Shown here piece after piece: positions 14,500-22,962 of a stretch of DNA of 64,000 bases (position 1 is its first letter; each line of letters begins with the position of its first letter). Origin of the DNA: Microbacterium sp. LWH11-1.2 (GTDB lineage: Bacteria; Actinomycetota; Actinomycetes; Actinomycetales; Microbacteriaceae); NCBI RefSeq assembly GCF_038397745.1, contig NZ_CP151636.1:2914001-2978000 (forward strand). The letters run 5' to 3'. The translations under genes were made by a program, and so were the position numbers. The notes beneath the pieces are model-generated. The model worked only from the letters and a program-made list of their open reading frames with translations, searched no databases and was not told the DNA's origin.

Positions 14500-15246
14500 T
14501 CAGTCGCCCGCGAGCGACGCCGCGCCGATGATGCCGGAGTTGTTGCGGTGGATCGCCGGGACGATCGGCGTCTTTAGCTCGAGCAGCGGCAGGAAGTCGC
14601 CGGCGTTCTTCGACACGCCGCCGCCGACCACGAACAGGTCGGGGCTGAAGAGGAACTCGATGTGCGAGTAGAACGCCTGCAGGCGCTCCGCCCAGGCCTC
14701 CCAGCTGAGATTCTCGCGCTCGCGCGCCGAGGTCGCGGCCCACTGCTCGACGGACTCGAACTCGCGGAAGTTCAGGTGGCCGAGCTCGGTGTTGGGGATG
14801 AGGATCCCGTCGTACAGGAAGGCCGAGCCGATGCCGGTGCCCAGGGTGGTCAGCAGCGTGAGGCCGCGGACGTCTCTCGCGGCGCCGTGGCGTGCCTCGG
14901 CGACACCGGCCGCGTCGGCGTCGTTCACGAACACGATGTTGCGACCGAGGCCGTCGCGGAAGAACCGCTCCGCGTCGAAGTCGATCCATTCCTTCGAGAC
15001 GTTCGCCGCCGACAGCGTCTTGCCGCGCTTGACGATGGCCGGGAAGGCGACGCCGAGCGGCATGGTCGAGTCGTGCACGTCGAGGGTCTTCAGCACCGAC
15101 TGCACGGCGACGAGGACGTCCTGCGGCGATGCGCCCTCCGGAGTGGGGACGCGCACCCGGTCGGAGGCCATGGTGCCGTGCGTGAGGTCGACGATTCCTG
15201 CTTTGATTCCCGTGCCGCCGATGTCGACGCCGATCGCTTTTGCCAT
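14500..15246 (-). CDS. ppgK: Polyphosphate glucokinase
   Basis: Phosphorylates glucose using polyphosphate (and often ATP), feeding glycolysis. The 248-residue ROK-type protein begins G-V-D-I-G-G-T-G-I-K (phosphate 1). It has F-V-N-D-A-D-A-A-G with the catalytic Asp, the phosphate-2 region T-L-G-T-G-I-G-S-A, E-L-G-H-L for sugar binding, and V-V-G-G-G-V-S-K-N near the C-terminus. The T-L-G-T-G-I-G segment and short length distinguish PpgK from ordinary ROK glucokinases. The start at 15246 is the Met of M-A-K-A-I-G-V-D-I-G-G; upstream in-frame ATGs would add an unlikely hydrophobic tail. Confidence 0.93.
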   Translation of the reverse strand: MAKAIGVDIGGTGIKAGIVDLTHGTMASDRVRVPTPEGASPQDVLVAVQSVLKTLDVHDSTMPLGVAFPAIVKRGKTLSAANVSKEWIDFDAERFFRDGLGRNIVFVNDADAAGVAEARHGAARDVRGLTLLTTLGTGIGSAFLYDGILIPNTELGHLNFREFESVEQWAATSARERENLSWEAWAERLQAFYSHIEFLFSPDLFVVGGGVSKNAGDFLPLLELKTPIVPAIHRNNSGIIGAASLAGD

Positions 15247-15314
15247 GGGCGATAGCTTAGCGACCACCGCACACGCCAGTAGGATCGATGACATCACGCG
15301 AAGAAGGGGCAGCT

Positions 15315-15539
15315 ATGTCTGACGGCGACGCAAAGTACTGGTACAACTCCGAGACCGGTCAGGTCGAGTTCGGCATGATCTCGCCCTCCGTGGACCGGGT
15401 CGGACCGTTCGACACCGAGGCGGAGGCGGCTCGTGCGCCGGAGGTGCTCAAGGAGCGTTCGCGCGCCTGGGCCGAAGAGGAAGCCGCCGAGCAGGGCTGG
15501 GATGTCAAGGGCGACGCAAAGGGCCAGGGCGCAGAGTAG
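15315..15539 (+). CDS. SPOR-domain-like small protein
   Basis: A conserved actinobacterial 74-residue protein with the opening D-A-K-Y-W-Y-N-S-E-T-G-Q-V-E-F-G, then P-F-D-T-E-A-E-A-A-R-A and a charged C-terminal helix ending E-E-A-A-E-Q-G-W. It is often annotated as a SPOR domain protein. Its role is unknown. The start at 15315 is behind GAAGAAGGGGCAGC. It ends 2 bp before glnA2 and is surely co-transcribed with glnA2 and glnE; a -10-like TAGGAT lies at 15280-15285. Confidence 0.8.
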   Translation: MSDGDAKYWYNSETGQVEFGMISPSVDRVGPFDTEAEAARAPEVLKERSRAWAEEEAAEQGWDVKGDAKGQGAE

Positions 15540-15541
15540 TC

Positions 15542-16879
15542 ATGGACAAGCAGAGGGACTTCGTCCTCCGGACCATCGAGGAGCGCGGCGTCAAGTTCGT
15601 GCGGCTGTGGTTCACCGACGTCATCGGCACGCTCAAGTCGGTCGCGATCGCGCCGGCCGAGGTCGAGGGCGCCTTCGCCGAGGGCATCGGTTTCGACGGC
15701 TCGGCGATCGAGGGACTCACGCGCAGCCACGAGTCCGATCTGCTCGCGCAGCCCGACCCGACGACTTTCCAGACGCTGCCGTGGCGCGGTGAGATCGATC
15801 CGACGGCACGCATGTTCTGCGACCTGACGACACCCGACGGGCAGCCGGCGGTCGCCGACCCGCGACAGGTTCTCAAGCGCACGCTCGCGAAGGCCGCCGA
15901 TGCCGGGTTCACCTTCTACACGCACCCCGAGATCGAGTTCTACCTGCTCAAGTCGTCGTCGTTCGGCCCCGAGGGTCCGGTGCCGGTCGACTCCGCCGGC
16001 TACTTCGACAACGTGCCGGGCGGCACGGCGCACGACTTCCGTCGTCGGTCGGTGCGGATGCTGGAGGATCTCGGCATCTCCGTGGAATTCAGCCATCACG
16101 AGGGCGGCCCCGGCCAGAACGAGATCGACCTCCGGTACGCCGACGCGCTGACGACGGCGGACAACATCATGACGTTCCGCACGGTCATCAAGGAGGTGGC
16201 GATCGAGCAGGGCGTCTACGCGACGTTCATGCCGAAGCCCCTCAGCGGTCACCCGGGCAGCGGCATGCACACGCACATGTCCCTGTTCGAGGGCGACCAG
16301 AACGCCTTCTACGAAGAGGGTGCGAAGTACCAGCTCTCCAAGACCGGGCGTCACTTCATCGCGGGCCTGCTCCGGCACGCCAACGAGATCGCCGCGGTCA
16401 CCAACCAGTTCGTGAACTCCTACAAGCGGCTCTGGGGCGGCGATGAGGCCCCGAGCTTCGTCACGTGGGGCCACGCGAACCGCTCGGCGCTCGTCCGGGT
16501 GCCGATGTACAAGCCCAACAAGGGGCAGTCCTCGCGTGTCGAGTACCGCGCTCTGGATTCCGCGGCGAACCCGTACCTGGCGTACTCCCTGCTGCTCGCC
16601 GCGGGCCTGAAGGGCATCGAGGAGGGCTACGAGCTCCCGCCCGAGGCCGAGGACAACGTGTGGGCTCTGAGCGACGCCGAGCGGCGCGCGCTGGGCTACT
16701 CGGCGCTGCCTGCGAGCCTGGATCACGCTCTCGAGTTCATGGAGGCGTCCGAACTCGTCGCCGAGACGCTCGGGGAGCAGGTGTTCAACTACGTGCTGCT
16801 CAACAAGCGCAAGGAGTGGGAGGCCTACCGCGGGCAGGTCACGCCGCTGGAGCTGAAGAACAACCTCGAACTCCTCTGA
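15542..16879 (+). CDS. glnA2: Type I glutamine synthetase paralogue GlnA2
   Basis: A 445-residue glutamine-synthetase-fold ligase of the actinobacterial GlnA2 type. Metal and ATP sites are recognisable: G-F-D-G-S-A-I-E-G, P-E-I-E-F-Y, H-H-E-G-G-P-G-Q-N-E, K-P-L-S-G-H-P-G-S-G-M-H, and R-V-P-M-Y-K-P-N-K. It lacks the roughly 25-residue insertion seen in the classical adenylylated enzyme GlnA1 (22963-24387 here). In Streptomyces some GlnA2-type paralogues have been shown to act on polyamines rather than ammonia, so activity on ammonia is not certain. It is co-transcribed with glnE, 9 bp downstream. Confidence 0.9.
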   Translation: MDKQRDFVLRTIEERGVKFVRLWFTDVIGTLKSVAIAPAEVEGAFAEGIGFDGSAIEGLTRSHESDLLAQPDPTTFQTLPWRGEIDPTARMFCDLTTPDGQPAVADPRQVLKRTLAKAADAGFTFYTHPEIEFYLLKSSSFGPEGPVPVDSAGYFDNVPGGTAHDFRRRSVRMLEDLGISVEFSHHEGGPGQNEIDLRYADALTTADNIMTFRTVIKEVAIEQGVYATFMPKPLSGHPGSGMHTHMSLFEGDQNAFYEEGAKYQLSKTGRHFIAGLLRHANEIAAVTNQFVNSYKRLWGGDEAPSFVTWGHANRSALVRVPMYKPNKGQSSRVEYRALDSAANPYLAYSLLLAAGLKGIEEGYELPPEAEDNVWALSDAERRALGYSALPASLDHALEFMEASELVAETLGEQVFNYVLLNKRKEWEAYRGQVTPLELKNNLELL

Positions 16880-16888
16880 GAATCGCGC

Positions 16889-19864
16889 ATGGCCCGTCCG
16901 GACGATTCCGTCTCTCTCTCCGCTCTGGCCAGGCTCGGCTTCGCGGAGCTGAGCGAGGCCGCGGCATCCCTCTCCGAGCTGGCGACGATCCTCGACATGC
17001 CGAGATCGTCGCTGCTCGAGGGGGCGGATGCCGCCGATCCCGACGCGGCGGTCCGCGGGATGGTGCGCGTCGCGCGACGCGACGCCGTGCCGCTGAAGGC
17101 TCTGCTGAAGGAGCCGCAGTCGCGCCATCGCGTCTGGCGGGTGTTCGGCGCGTCCGAGGGCCTCGCGGACTTCTTCCTCCGGCATCCGGAGCAGCTGTCC
17201 GTGCTGGGGGAGCCGATCACCGCGCTCCCCACCCCGGAGGTCCAGCGGGAGCGGATGCTGGCCGCGGTGGGCACACGGAACGGGTTCGCCGGCTCCGGAG
17301 ATGACGCCGCGGTCGTCGCGGTGCGGGTCGCGTATCGGCGGAGTCTCGCCGGCATCGCCGCCTACGATCTGACGCATCCGGAGCCGCAGACGGTCGTGGC
17401 GGCGGTGTCCGCTGCCCTCGCCGATGCGGCCGGAGCCGCCCTCGAGGCCTCCCTGGCCATCGCACGTGCTCGACTGCGCGACACCATTCCGGAGGAGCAG
17501 ATCGCGGCCACCCGACTCTCGATCATCGGGATGGGCAAGGCCGGTGCCAGGGAGCTGAACTACGTCAGCGACGTGGACGTCATCTTCGTCGGCGGCACGA
17601 GCGACGAGGAGATCGTCGCCGAGGCTCGGGCGATCGACATCGCCACCCGGTTGGCGCGGGAGACGATGCGCGGCCTCGACAGCATCGAGGTGGAGCCGCC
17701 GCTGTGGGAGGTCGACGCCAACCTGCGACCCGAGGGCAAGCAGGGTGCTCTGGTGCGCTCGCTCGCCTCCCATCTCGCCTACTACGACCGCTGGGCCAAG
17801 AGCTGGGAGTTCCAGGCGCTGCTCAAGGCGCGCCCTCTCGCCGGCGACACCGAGCTGGGGGCCGAGTACATCGCCGCGGTGCAGCCGAAGATCTGGTCCA
17901 GCGCCGCCAGAGAGGACTTCGTCGAGAGCGTGCAGCGCATGCGCGAGCGCGTGACGGAGCACATCGACCCGGAAGACGCGCCCTATCAGCTGAAACTGGG
18001 CGCCGGCGGGCTGCGGGACATCGAGTTCACCGTGCAGCTGCTACAGCTCGTCCACGGTCTCACCGATGAGTCGCTGCGCACCCGAGGCACCCTCGAGAGC
18101 CTCGATGCGCTCGTCGCCGGCGGGTACATCGGTCGAGCGGATGCCGCCACGTTCGCAGACGACTATCGCATCCTCCGGCTGATGGAGCACCGTCTCCAGC
18201 TGCGGGAGCTGAGCCGCACGCACCTGCTGCCGCGCACCCCGGCCGGACGGCGCGTGCTCGCGCGCGGCACCGGACTGGCCGACAGCGGCGAGGGCATCTG
18301 GACGCGCTGGGAGAGCGTGCGGCGCGAGGTGCGCGAGATCCACACGCGCCTGTTCTATCGGCCGCTGCTCAGCGCCGTCGCCGGCCTCCCCGAGGAGGAG
18401 CGCACCCTCTCTGCGGCTCAGGCGCACGACCGCCTCGCGGCCATCGGATTCCGTGACCCCGCAGGAGCGCTGCGCCATATCGGTGCGCTGACCACCGGAC
18501 TCAGCCGCAAGGTGACGATCCAGCGAGCCCTGATGCCGATCATGGTGCGCTGGTTCGCCGATGGCAGCGACCCCGACTACGCCCTCATCGCCTTCCGACG
18601 CATCAGCGAGCGCCTGGGCGACACCCCGTGGTTCCTCCGCATGCTGCGCGACTCCTCGGGAGCGGCGGAGAGCCTGACGCGCCTGCTGTCGTCGTCCCGC
18701 TACATCGGCGAGCTGATGGAGTGGATCCCCGAGTCGGTCGCCTGGCTCGACAGCGCCGAGCGCCTGCGTCCGCGCGGCGCGGCGGCGCTGGACGAGGAGG
18801 CGAGGGCGATCCAGACCCGGCACGAGACGGTCACCGACGCCCTGCGGGCCGTCCGTGCGCTGCGGCGTCGCGAGCTCCTGCGCACGGCCATGGGCGGAGT
18901 CCTCGACGTGCTGACGATCGAGGAGGTCGCGACGGCGCTCACCGAGATCACCGAGGCGACGATCCAGGCCGCGCTGCGCGCTGTCATCCGGGAGGTCGTG
19001 CCGCCCGAGGACGACGCGCTGGACTTCGCGGTGATCGCCATGGGGCGCTTCGGCGGCGCGGAGCTCGGCTTCGGGTCCGACGCGGACATCCTCTACGTCT
19101 ACGACGCCAACGGCGTGGACGGTCAGCGCGCGCAGACCCTCGCCACCCAGATCGTCGCGGGACTGCGCGAGCATCTCACGGATCATCGCGTGCCGCTGGA
19201 CCTGGATGCCGATCTCCGCCCGGAAGGCCGTCAGGGCCCCGTCGTACGGTCCATCGAGGCATATACGGAGTACTACCGACGGTGGTCGCTCTCCTGGGAG
19301 GCGCAGGCTCTGCTCCGGGCCAGGGGGATCGCCGGAAGCTCCAAGCTCGTCGCCCGTTTCACGGCGCTCGCGGATTCGATCCGCTACCCCGAGACCGTCG
19401 ATCTGCAGGGCACCCGCGAGATCAAGCGGATCAAGGCCCGCGTCGAGGGGGAGAGGCTGCCCCAGGGAGCCGACCCGCGGCGGCACCTCAAGCTCGGTCC
19501 CGGCACGCTCAGCGATGTCGAGTGGCTCGTGCAGCTGCTCCAGCTCCAGCACGCCCACGACGTCCCCGGGCTGCGGACGACCTCGACGCTCTCGGCGCTG
19601 GACGCGGCCGTCGCGGCTGACCTGGTGCCGGAATCCGACGCCGTGCTGCTGCGAGAGGCCTGGCGGCTGGCGAGCCGTCTGCGCTCCGCGATCACGCTCC
19701 TGACCGGGAAGACGAGCGATGTGCTGCCCGCCGATCGTCGCGAACTCGATGCGATCGCTCGGCTGCTGGGCTATCCCGACCGGTCGGCGACCGAGCTCGA
19801 AGAGGACTATCTCGGGGTGACGCGACGAGCGCGGAAGGCCTTCGAGCACCTCTTCTACGGGTAG
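16889..19864 (+). CDS. glnE: Bifunctional glutamine-synthetase adenylyltransferase/deadenylase
   Basis: Adds AMP to, and removes it from, the regulatory Tyr of GlnA1, adjusting nitrogen assimilation. The 991-residue length is normal. Two nucleotidyltransferase domains are visible: the N-terminal removase with M-G-K-A-G-A-R-E-L-N-Y-V-S-D-V-D-V, and the C-terminal transferase with M-G-R-F-G-G-A-E-L-G-F-G-S-D-A-D. Each is followed by a D-x-x-L-R-P-E-G stretch and an R-x-H-L-K-L-G/Y-Q-L-K-L-G-G-L element. A central helical region links them. It lies 9 bp after glnA2. Confidence 0.96.
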   Translation: MARPDDSVSLSALARLGFAELSEAAASLSELATILDMPRSSLLEGADAADPDAAVRGMVRVARRDAVPLKALLKEPQSRHRVWRVFGASEGLADFFLRHPEQLSVLGEPITALPTPEVQRERMLAAVGTRNGFAGSGDDAAVVAVRVAYRRSLAGIAAYDLTHPEPQTVVAAVSAALADAAGAALEASLAIARARLRDTIPEEQIAATRLSIIGMGKAGARELNYVSDVDVIFVGGTSDEEIVAEARAIDIATRLARETMRGLDSIEVEPPLWEVDANLRPEGKQGALVRSLASHLAYYDRWAKSWEFQALLKARPLAGDTELGAEYIAAVQPKIWSSAAREDFVESVQRMRERVTEHIDPEDAPYQLKLGAGGLRDIEFTVQLLQLVHGLTDESLRTRGTLESLDALVAGGYIGRADAATFADDYRILRLMEHRLQLRELSRTHLLPRTPAGRRVLARGTGLADSGEGIWTRWESVRREVREIHTRLFYRPLLSAVAGLPEEERTLSAAQAHDRLAAIGFRDPAGALRHIGALTTGLSRKVTIQRALMPIMVRWFADGSDPDYALIAFRRISERLGDTPWFLRMLRDSSGAAESLTRLLSSSRYIGELMEWIPESVAWLDSAERLRPRGAAALDEEARAIQTRHETVTDALRAVRALRRRELLRTAMGGVLDVLTIEEVATALTEITEATIQAALRAVIREVVPPEDDALDFAVIAMGRFGGAELGFGSDADILYVYDANGVDGQRAQTLATQIVAGLREHLTDHRVPLDLDADLRPEGRQGPVVRSIEAYTEYYRRWSLSWEAQALLRARGIAGSSKLVARFTALADSIRYPETVDLQGTREIKRIKARVEGERLPQGADPRRHLKLGPGTLSDVEWLVQLLQLQHAHDVPGLRTTSTLSALDAAVAADLVPESDAVLLREAWRLASRLRSAITLLTGKTSDVLPADRRELDAIARLLGYPDRSATELEEDYLGVTRRARKAFEHLFYG

Positions 19865-19914
19865 CGCGATACCGCGAATTTGCAGTATCCGAAGCCGTGA
19901 CTCATGCTGACGCT

Positions 19915-20835
19915 ATGACCCACGCACGCATCGGCATCGTCTGGAATCCCTCGAAGGTCGAGCAGGAGGTTCTGCAGGATGCTGTCAGCGGCGTGTTCGA
20001 CGACCGGACCGACATCCGCTGGTGGGAGACCACTCCCGAGGATCCGGGCCGGGGGATGGCCCGTGAGGCCGTGGAGGACGGCCGGGACATCGTCATCGCG
20101 GTCGGCGGAGACGGGACCGTCCGTGCGGTCGCGGAGTCCCTGGCAGGCTCGGAGACCGCGATCGGAATCGTGCCGCAGGGCACCGGCAACCTGCTCGCGC
20201 GCAACCTCGAGGTGCCGCTCAACAACGTGAAGGCCGCTCTCGAGCGCGTGCGCGACTCGGAGCCGCGGCGCATCGACCTCGGCTGGGTGTCGTACGACGG
20301 CACCGAGCACGCCTTCGCTGTGATGGTCGGCTTCGGTGTCGACGCGCAGATGCTCGTCGAGACGGATGACGACCTCAAGTCGAAGGCCGGATGGCTCGCC
20401 TACGTCGAGGCGATGGGGCGTGCCCTCGCCGGCACCGAGATGACCGACATCACCCTCGCGATCGACGGCGAGAAGGCGGTCGCGGTGCGCGGCCACACCA
20501 TGCTCATCGGCAACTGCGGCATGGTGCAGGGCGGCATCCGCCTGCTGCCGGACGCCGTCCTCGACGACGGCAAACTCGACGTCCTCATGATCAGCGCCGA
20601 CGGCGCGCTGCAGTGGCTCGACACCGTGCGCTCGTTCGTCTGGGACAACGGCATCCGTCGTCTGTTCGGCGCGACCGACGAGGCCGTGAGCACGGACTCG
20701 GCGCGTCACCTGCCCGTGGAGAAGATCTCCGTCGAGCTGGACACACCGCTCGTCTTCGAGATCGACGGCGAGGAGATGGGCGAGGTCTCCGCATTCGACG
20801 TGCGGGTGCAGCCGGGCGCCCTGCTCGTCCGCTGA
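19915..20835 (+). CDS. Diacylglycerol/lipid kinase family protein
   Basis: A 306-residue lipid kinase of the DAGK/YegS type. It has N-P-S-K-V at the N-terminus, the nucleotide-binding V-G-G-D-G-T-V-R, the P-Q-G-T-G-N-L-L-A-R-N-L motif, and G-F-G-V-D-A-Q-M in the second domain. These enzymes phosphorylate diacylglycerol or related lipids at the membrane. ATG 19915 is preferred; a GTG 18 bases upstream is possible. It starts 50 bp after glnE. A second lipid-kinase gene of the same family begins at 63787. Confidence 0.9.
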   Translation: MTHARIGIVWNPSKVEQEVLQDAVSGVFDDRTDIRWWETTPEDPGRGMAREAVEDGRDIVIAVGGDGTVRAVAESLAGSETAIGIVPQGTGNLLARNLEVPLNNVKAALERVRDSEPRRIDLGWVSYDGTEHAFAVMVGFGVDAQMLVETDDDLKSKAGWLAYVEAMGRALAGTEMTDITLAIDGEKAVAVRGHTMLIGNCGMVQGGIRLLPDAVLDDGKLDVLMISADGALQWLDTVRSFVWDNGIRRLFGATDEAVSTDSARHLPVEKISVELDTPLVFEIDGEEMGEVSAFDVRVQPGALLVR

Positions 20836-20842
20836 GAAGCCG

Positions 20843-22000
20843 TCACATCGTGACGACGGGCGGGACGGTCTTCCGGTCCTGAGCGGGGAACGTCACCTTC
20901 TGCACGATGATGATGATGCTGGCGGCGACCGGGATCGCGACGAGCGCTCCGAGGATGCCGCCGAGGGCACCGCCGGCGACCGCCGCGATCACGACGAGTG
21001 CACCGGGGACGGCCACGGCCTTGCTCATGATGCGCGGCGAGAGCACGTATGCCTCGATCTGCATGTAGACGAGGTAGTAGCCGATCGCGATCAGTGCGGT
21101 CAGCGGCGAGACGAAGAGGCAGATCAGCGAGTTGATGATCGAGGCGGTCAGCGTTCCGACCAGCGGGATCATCGAGCCGATGAAGGCGATGAGTGCGAGC
21201 AGCGCCGGCACGGGAGCGCCGATGATGCTCAGGAAGATGAGGCTCAGCACGCCGTTGATGAGGGCGAGGCTCGCCTGACCGATGACGTAGCGGCCGACGG
21301 CGCCGGAGACGTCCTCCAGCAGCTCGCTGAACGTGTCGCGCTGGTATGCCGGGACGAAGCGGGCGGCGGTGCGCTTCATGCCGCGCAGGGATGCCATGAA
21401 GTAGAGGGTGAGGATCAGGACGATCGTGATGCCGGTGAAGCCGCCGGCGATGCCGGCACCCACCGCGAAGACGCCGCCGCCGATGTCGGCGAAGTTGCCG
21501 GGATCCTGGAAGAACCCGAGGACGCCCTGGACGGCTTCCTCGATCGTCGAGCCGAACTGGCCGCTGACGTCCTTGAACCAGTCGGTGTTCATGAAGTCCT
21601 CGATCATCGTCGGACCGTTCTTGATCAGGTTGCTGATCTGCTCGACGAGGAGCGGAACGATCGCGAGGATGATGCCGGCGAACGCGAGAACGACACCGGC
21701 CACGACGATGGCGACAGCGGCGGCACGGGGGAGCTTCTGCTCGATGAAACGGACGATCGGGTCGAGGCCGAGCGCGAGGAAGACGGCCACGCCGATGTAG
21801 ACGAGAACCGTGGCGAGCTGGTCGACGATCCCGCCGATCACCAGCGCGACCAGAACGCCGAGCGCGCCGAGCAGGCCGAACATGAACGGATTCGTCCGCG
21901 CGTACGCTGCCACGCCGTTGGACGGCTGGGAGCGCTTCAGCTCCGGCGTCCCGACGACCGGCGCAGCATCGGTCTTCGCGATCACTCTTCTACGCCGCAT
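20843..22000 (-). CDS. AI-2E family transporter
   Basis: This 385-residue integral membrane protein has about seven to eight hydrophobic segments: one pair near residues 40-85, one at 95-120, a long amphipathic soluble stretch (about 130-185), then I-T-I-V-L-I-L-T-L-Y-F-M, and a cluster from 240 to the end. Family landmarks I-G-S-M-I-P-L-V-G and E-A-Y-V-L-S-P-R-I-M are present. The family exports small molecules or exchanges ions (TqsA, Na+/H+ antiporters). The substrate is not predictable. It ends 7 bp from the convergent lipid-kinase gene. Confidence 0.9.
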   Translation of the reverse strand: MRRRRVIAKTDAAPVVGTPELKRSQPSNGVAAYARTNPFMFGLLGALGVLVALVIGGIVDQLATVLVYIGVAVFLALGLDPIVRFIEQKLPRAAAVAIVVAGVVLAFAGIILAIVPLLVEQISNLIKNGPTMIEDFMNTDWFKDVSGQFGSTIEEAVQGVLGFFQDPGNFADIGGGVFAVGAGIAGGFTGITIVLILTLYFMASLRGMKRTAARFVPAYQRDTFSELLEDVSGAVGRYVIGQASLALINGVLSLIFLSIIGAPVPALLALIAFIGSMIPLVGTLTASIINSLICLFVSPLTALIAIGYYLVYMQIEAYVLSPRIMSKAVAVPGALVVIAAVAGGALGGILGALVAIPVAASIIIIVQKVTFPAQDRKTVPPVVTM

Positions 22001-22083
22001 GATTCCCCCGGTCGGTTGTAAGACTCACCCGTCGATCATCCCTCATCCGCGCGGACAACCGGCCGGACACGCGAGGAGCCGCA

Positions 22084-22242
22084 TCAGGCTTTCGGGGTGC
22101 GGTTGCGGATGACGCCGAAGAGGATCGTCCCGACGAAGAGGATGATCCCGATGATGGCGATCCACAGGAGACCCTCGATCGCGAATCCCACGACAGCCAC
22201 GATGGCCCAGGCGACGAGCAGGATGATCAGTACGGTCCACAT
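22084..22242 (-). CDS. Small two-helix membrane protein (52 aa)
   Basis: A 52-residue hydrophobic peptide: M-W-T-V-L-I-I-L-L-V-A-W, then a short break at E-G-L-L-W, and a second helix I-A-I-I-G-I-I-L-F-V-G-T-I-L-F-G-V, ending in basic residues N-R-T-P-K-A. The codon bias is that of the neighbouring genes. It resembles small 'hydrophobic protein' entries of actinobacteria, but no function is known. It stands between the AI-2E gene and the flavin-like protein gene, all leftward. Confidence 0.65.
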   Translation of the reverse strand: MWTVLIILLVAWAIVAVVGFAIEGLLWIAIIGIILFVGTILFGVIRNRTPKA

Positions 22243-22315
22243 GCTGCGAACGTACAGCCGCGACGCGGCGTCGCGCAGGCCCTTGACGGGGAGCACGACG
22301 CCGCGTAGCGAACGG

Positions 22316-22804
22316 TCACTTGCCGGAGAGCTCCACCGTCTCGTTCTCGGCGTCGTAGGGCTCACCCGTGATCTTCGACTTCACGAAGCTGAAGAGCGAG
22401 GCGATCTTCCCGCCGGGGCTGTCCCAGTACTCGGCGGATTCGGCGGAGAACTTCAGCAGTCCGACGTCGGGGTCGTCCGGGCCGTTCGTGAACCACGCTT
22501 CGACGGTCGGGCTCCACAGCTCTTTCACCTTGGCCTTGTCTTCGACGAGGGCGGCGGTGCCCGATAGCGACACCCACGAGTCGTTCGAGCTCAGAGAGAT
22601 CCCGACGCGTTCGTCCTTCGCGATGTCAGCGACGAGGGAGGCGCTGCGGGAGACGAGGAACCAGAGGTCTCCGTCGAACTCCGCCTCCTGCACGGTGAGT
22701 GGATGGGAGACCAGCCGATCGTTGGCGTTGCGCGTGGTGAACATCGCGAAGCGGAAGTCCTTGATCAGCTCGGCGACCCGCTGGGTGGGGGTGGTGTCGG
22801 TCAT
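22316..22804 (-). CDS. General-stress-type pyridoxamine 5'-phosphate oxidase-like flavoprotein
   Basis: A 162-residue split-barrel protein of the PNPOx-like general-stress subgroup. It shows F-A-M-F-T-T-R-N, S-H-P-L-T, the strand D-G-D-L-W-F-L-V-S, N-D-S-W-V-S-L-S-G-T-A and the C-terminal L-K-F-S-A-E-S-A-E-Y-W-D motif (Y-W-D is typical of this subgroup). Members bind FMN or deazaflavin; the reaction is unknown. The start at 22804 lies behind AAAGGGACGACACCC. It is read leftward, downstream of glnA1, but a terminator separates them. Confidence 0.85.
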   Translation of the reverse strand: MTDTTPTQRVAELIKDFRFAMFTTRNANDRLVSHPLTVQEAEFDGDLWFLVSRSASLVADIAKDERVGISLSSNDSWVSLSGTAALVEDKAKVKELWSPTVEAWFTNGPDDPDVGLLKFSAESAEYWDSPGGKIASLFSFVKSKITGEPYDAENETVELSGK

Positions 22805-22914
22805 GGGTGTCGTCCCTTTCGCGTTGGGTGGAGTCTCATCCTGTTCGCCTCGTCCCGCGGTGCCGAGGGGGTTGCGGATCGTCACACCGCGCGTTAGGTC
22901 GCCGGGGTGTACGA

Positions 22915-22949
22915 CGAGAGCCCCCGGAGCGATGCTCCGGGGGCTCTCG
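22915..22949 (-). terminator. Terminator of glnA1
   Basis: A perfect 16-bp stem (22915-22930 with 22934-22949) with the loop GAT lies 14 bp past the glnA1 stop on the leftward side. Confidence 0.85.
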
Positions 22950-22962
22950 ACGGTGATCTGGA

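Noticed and set aside
14500..15297. Longer ppgK start at 15297
   Set aside because: It would add a hydrophobic leader not seen in polyphosphate glucokinases. The Met at 15246 gives the standard N-terminus.
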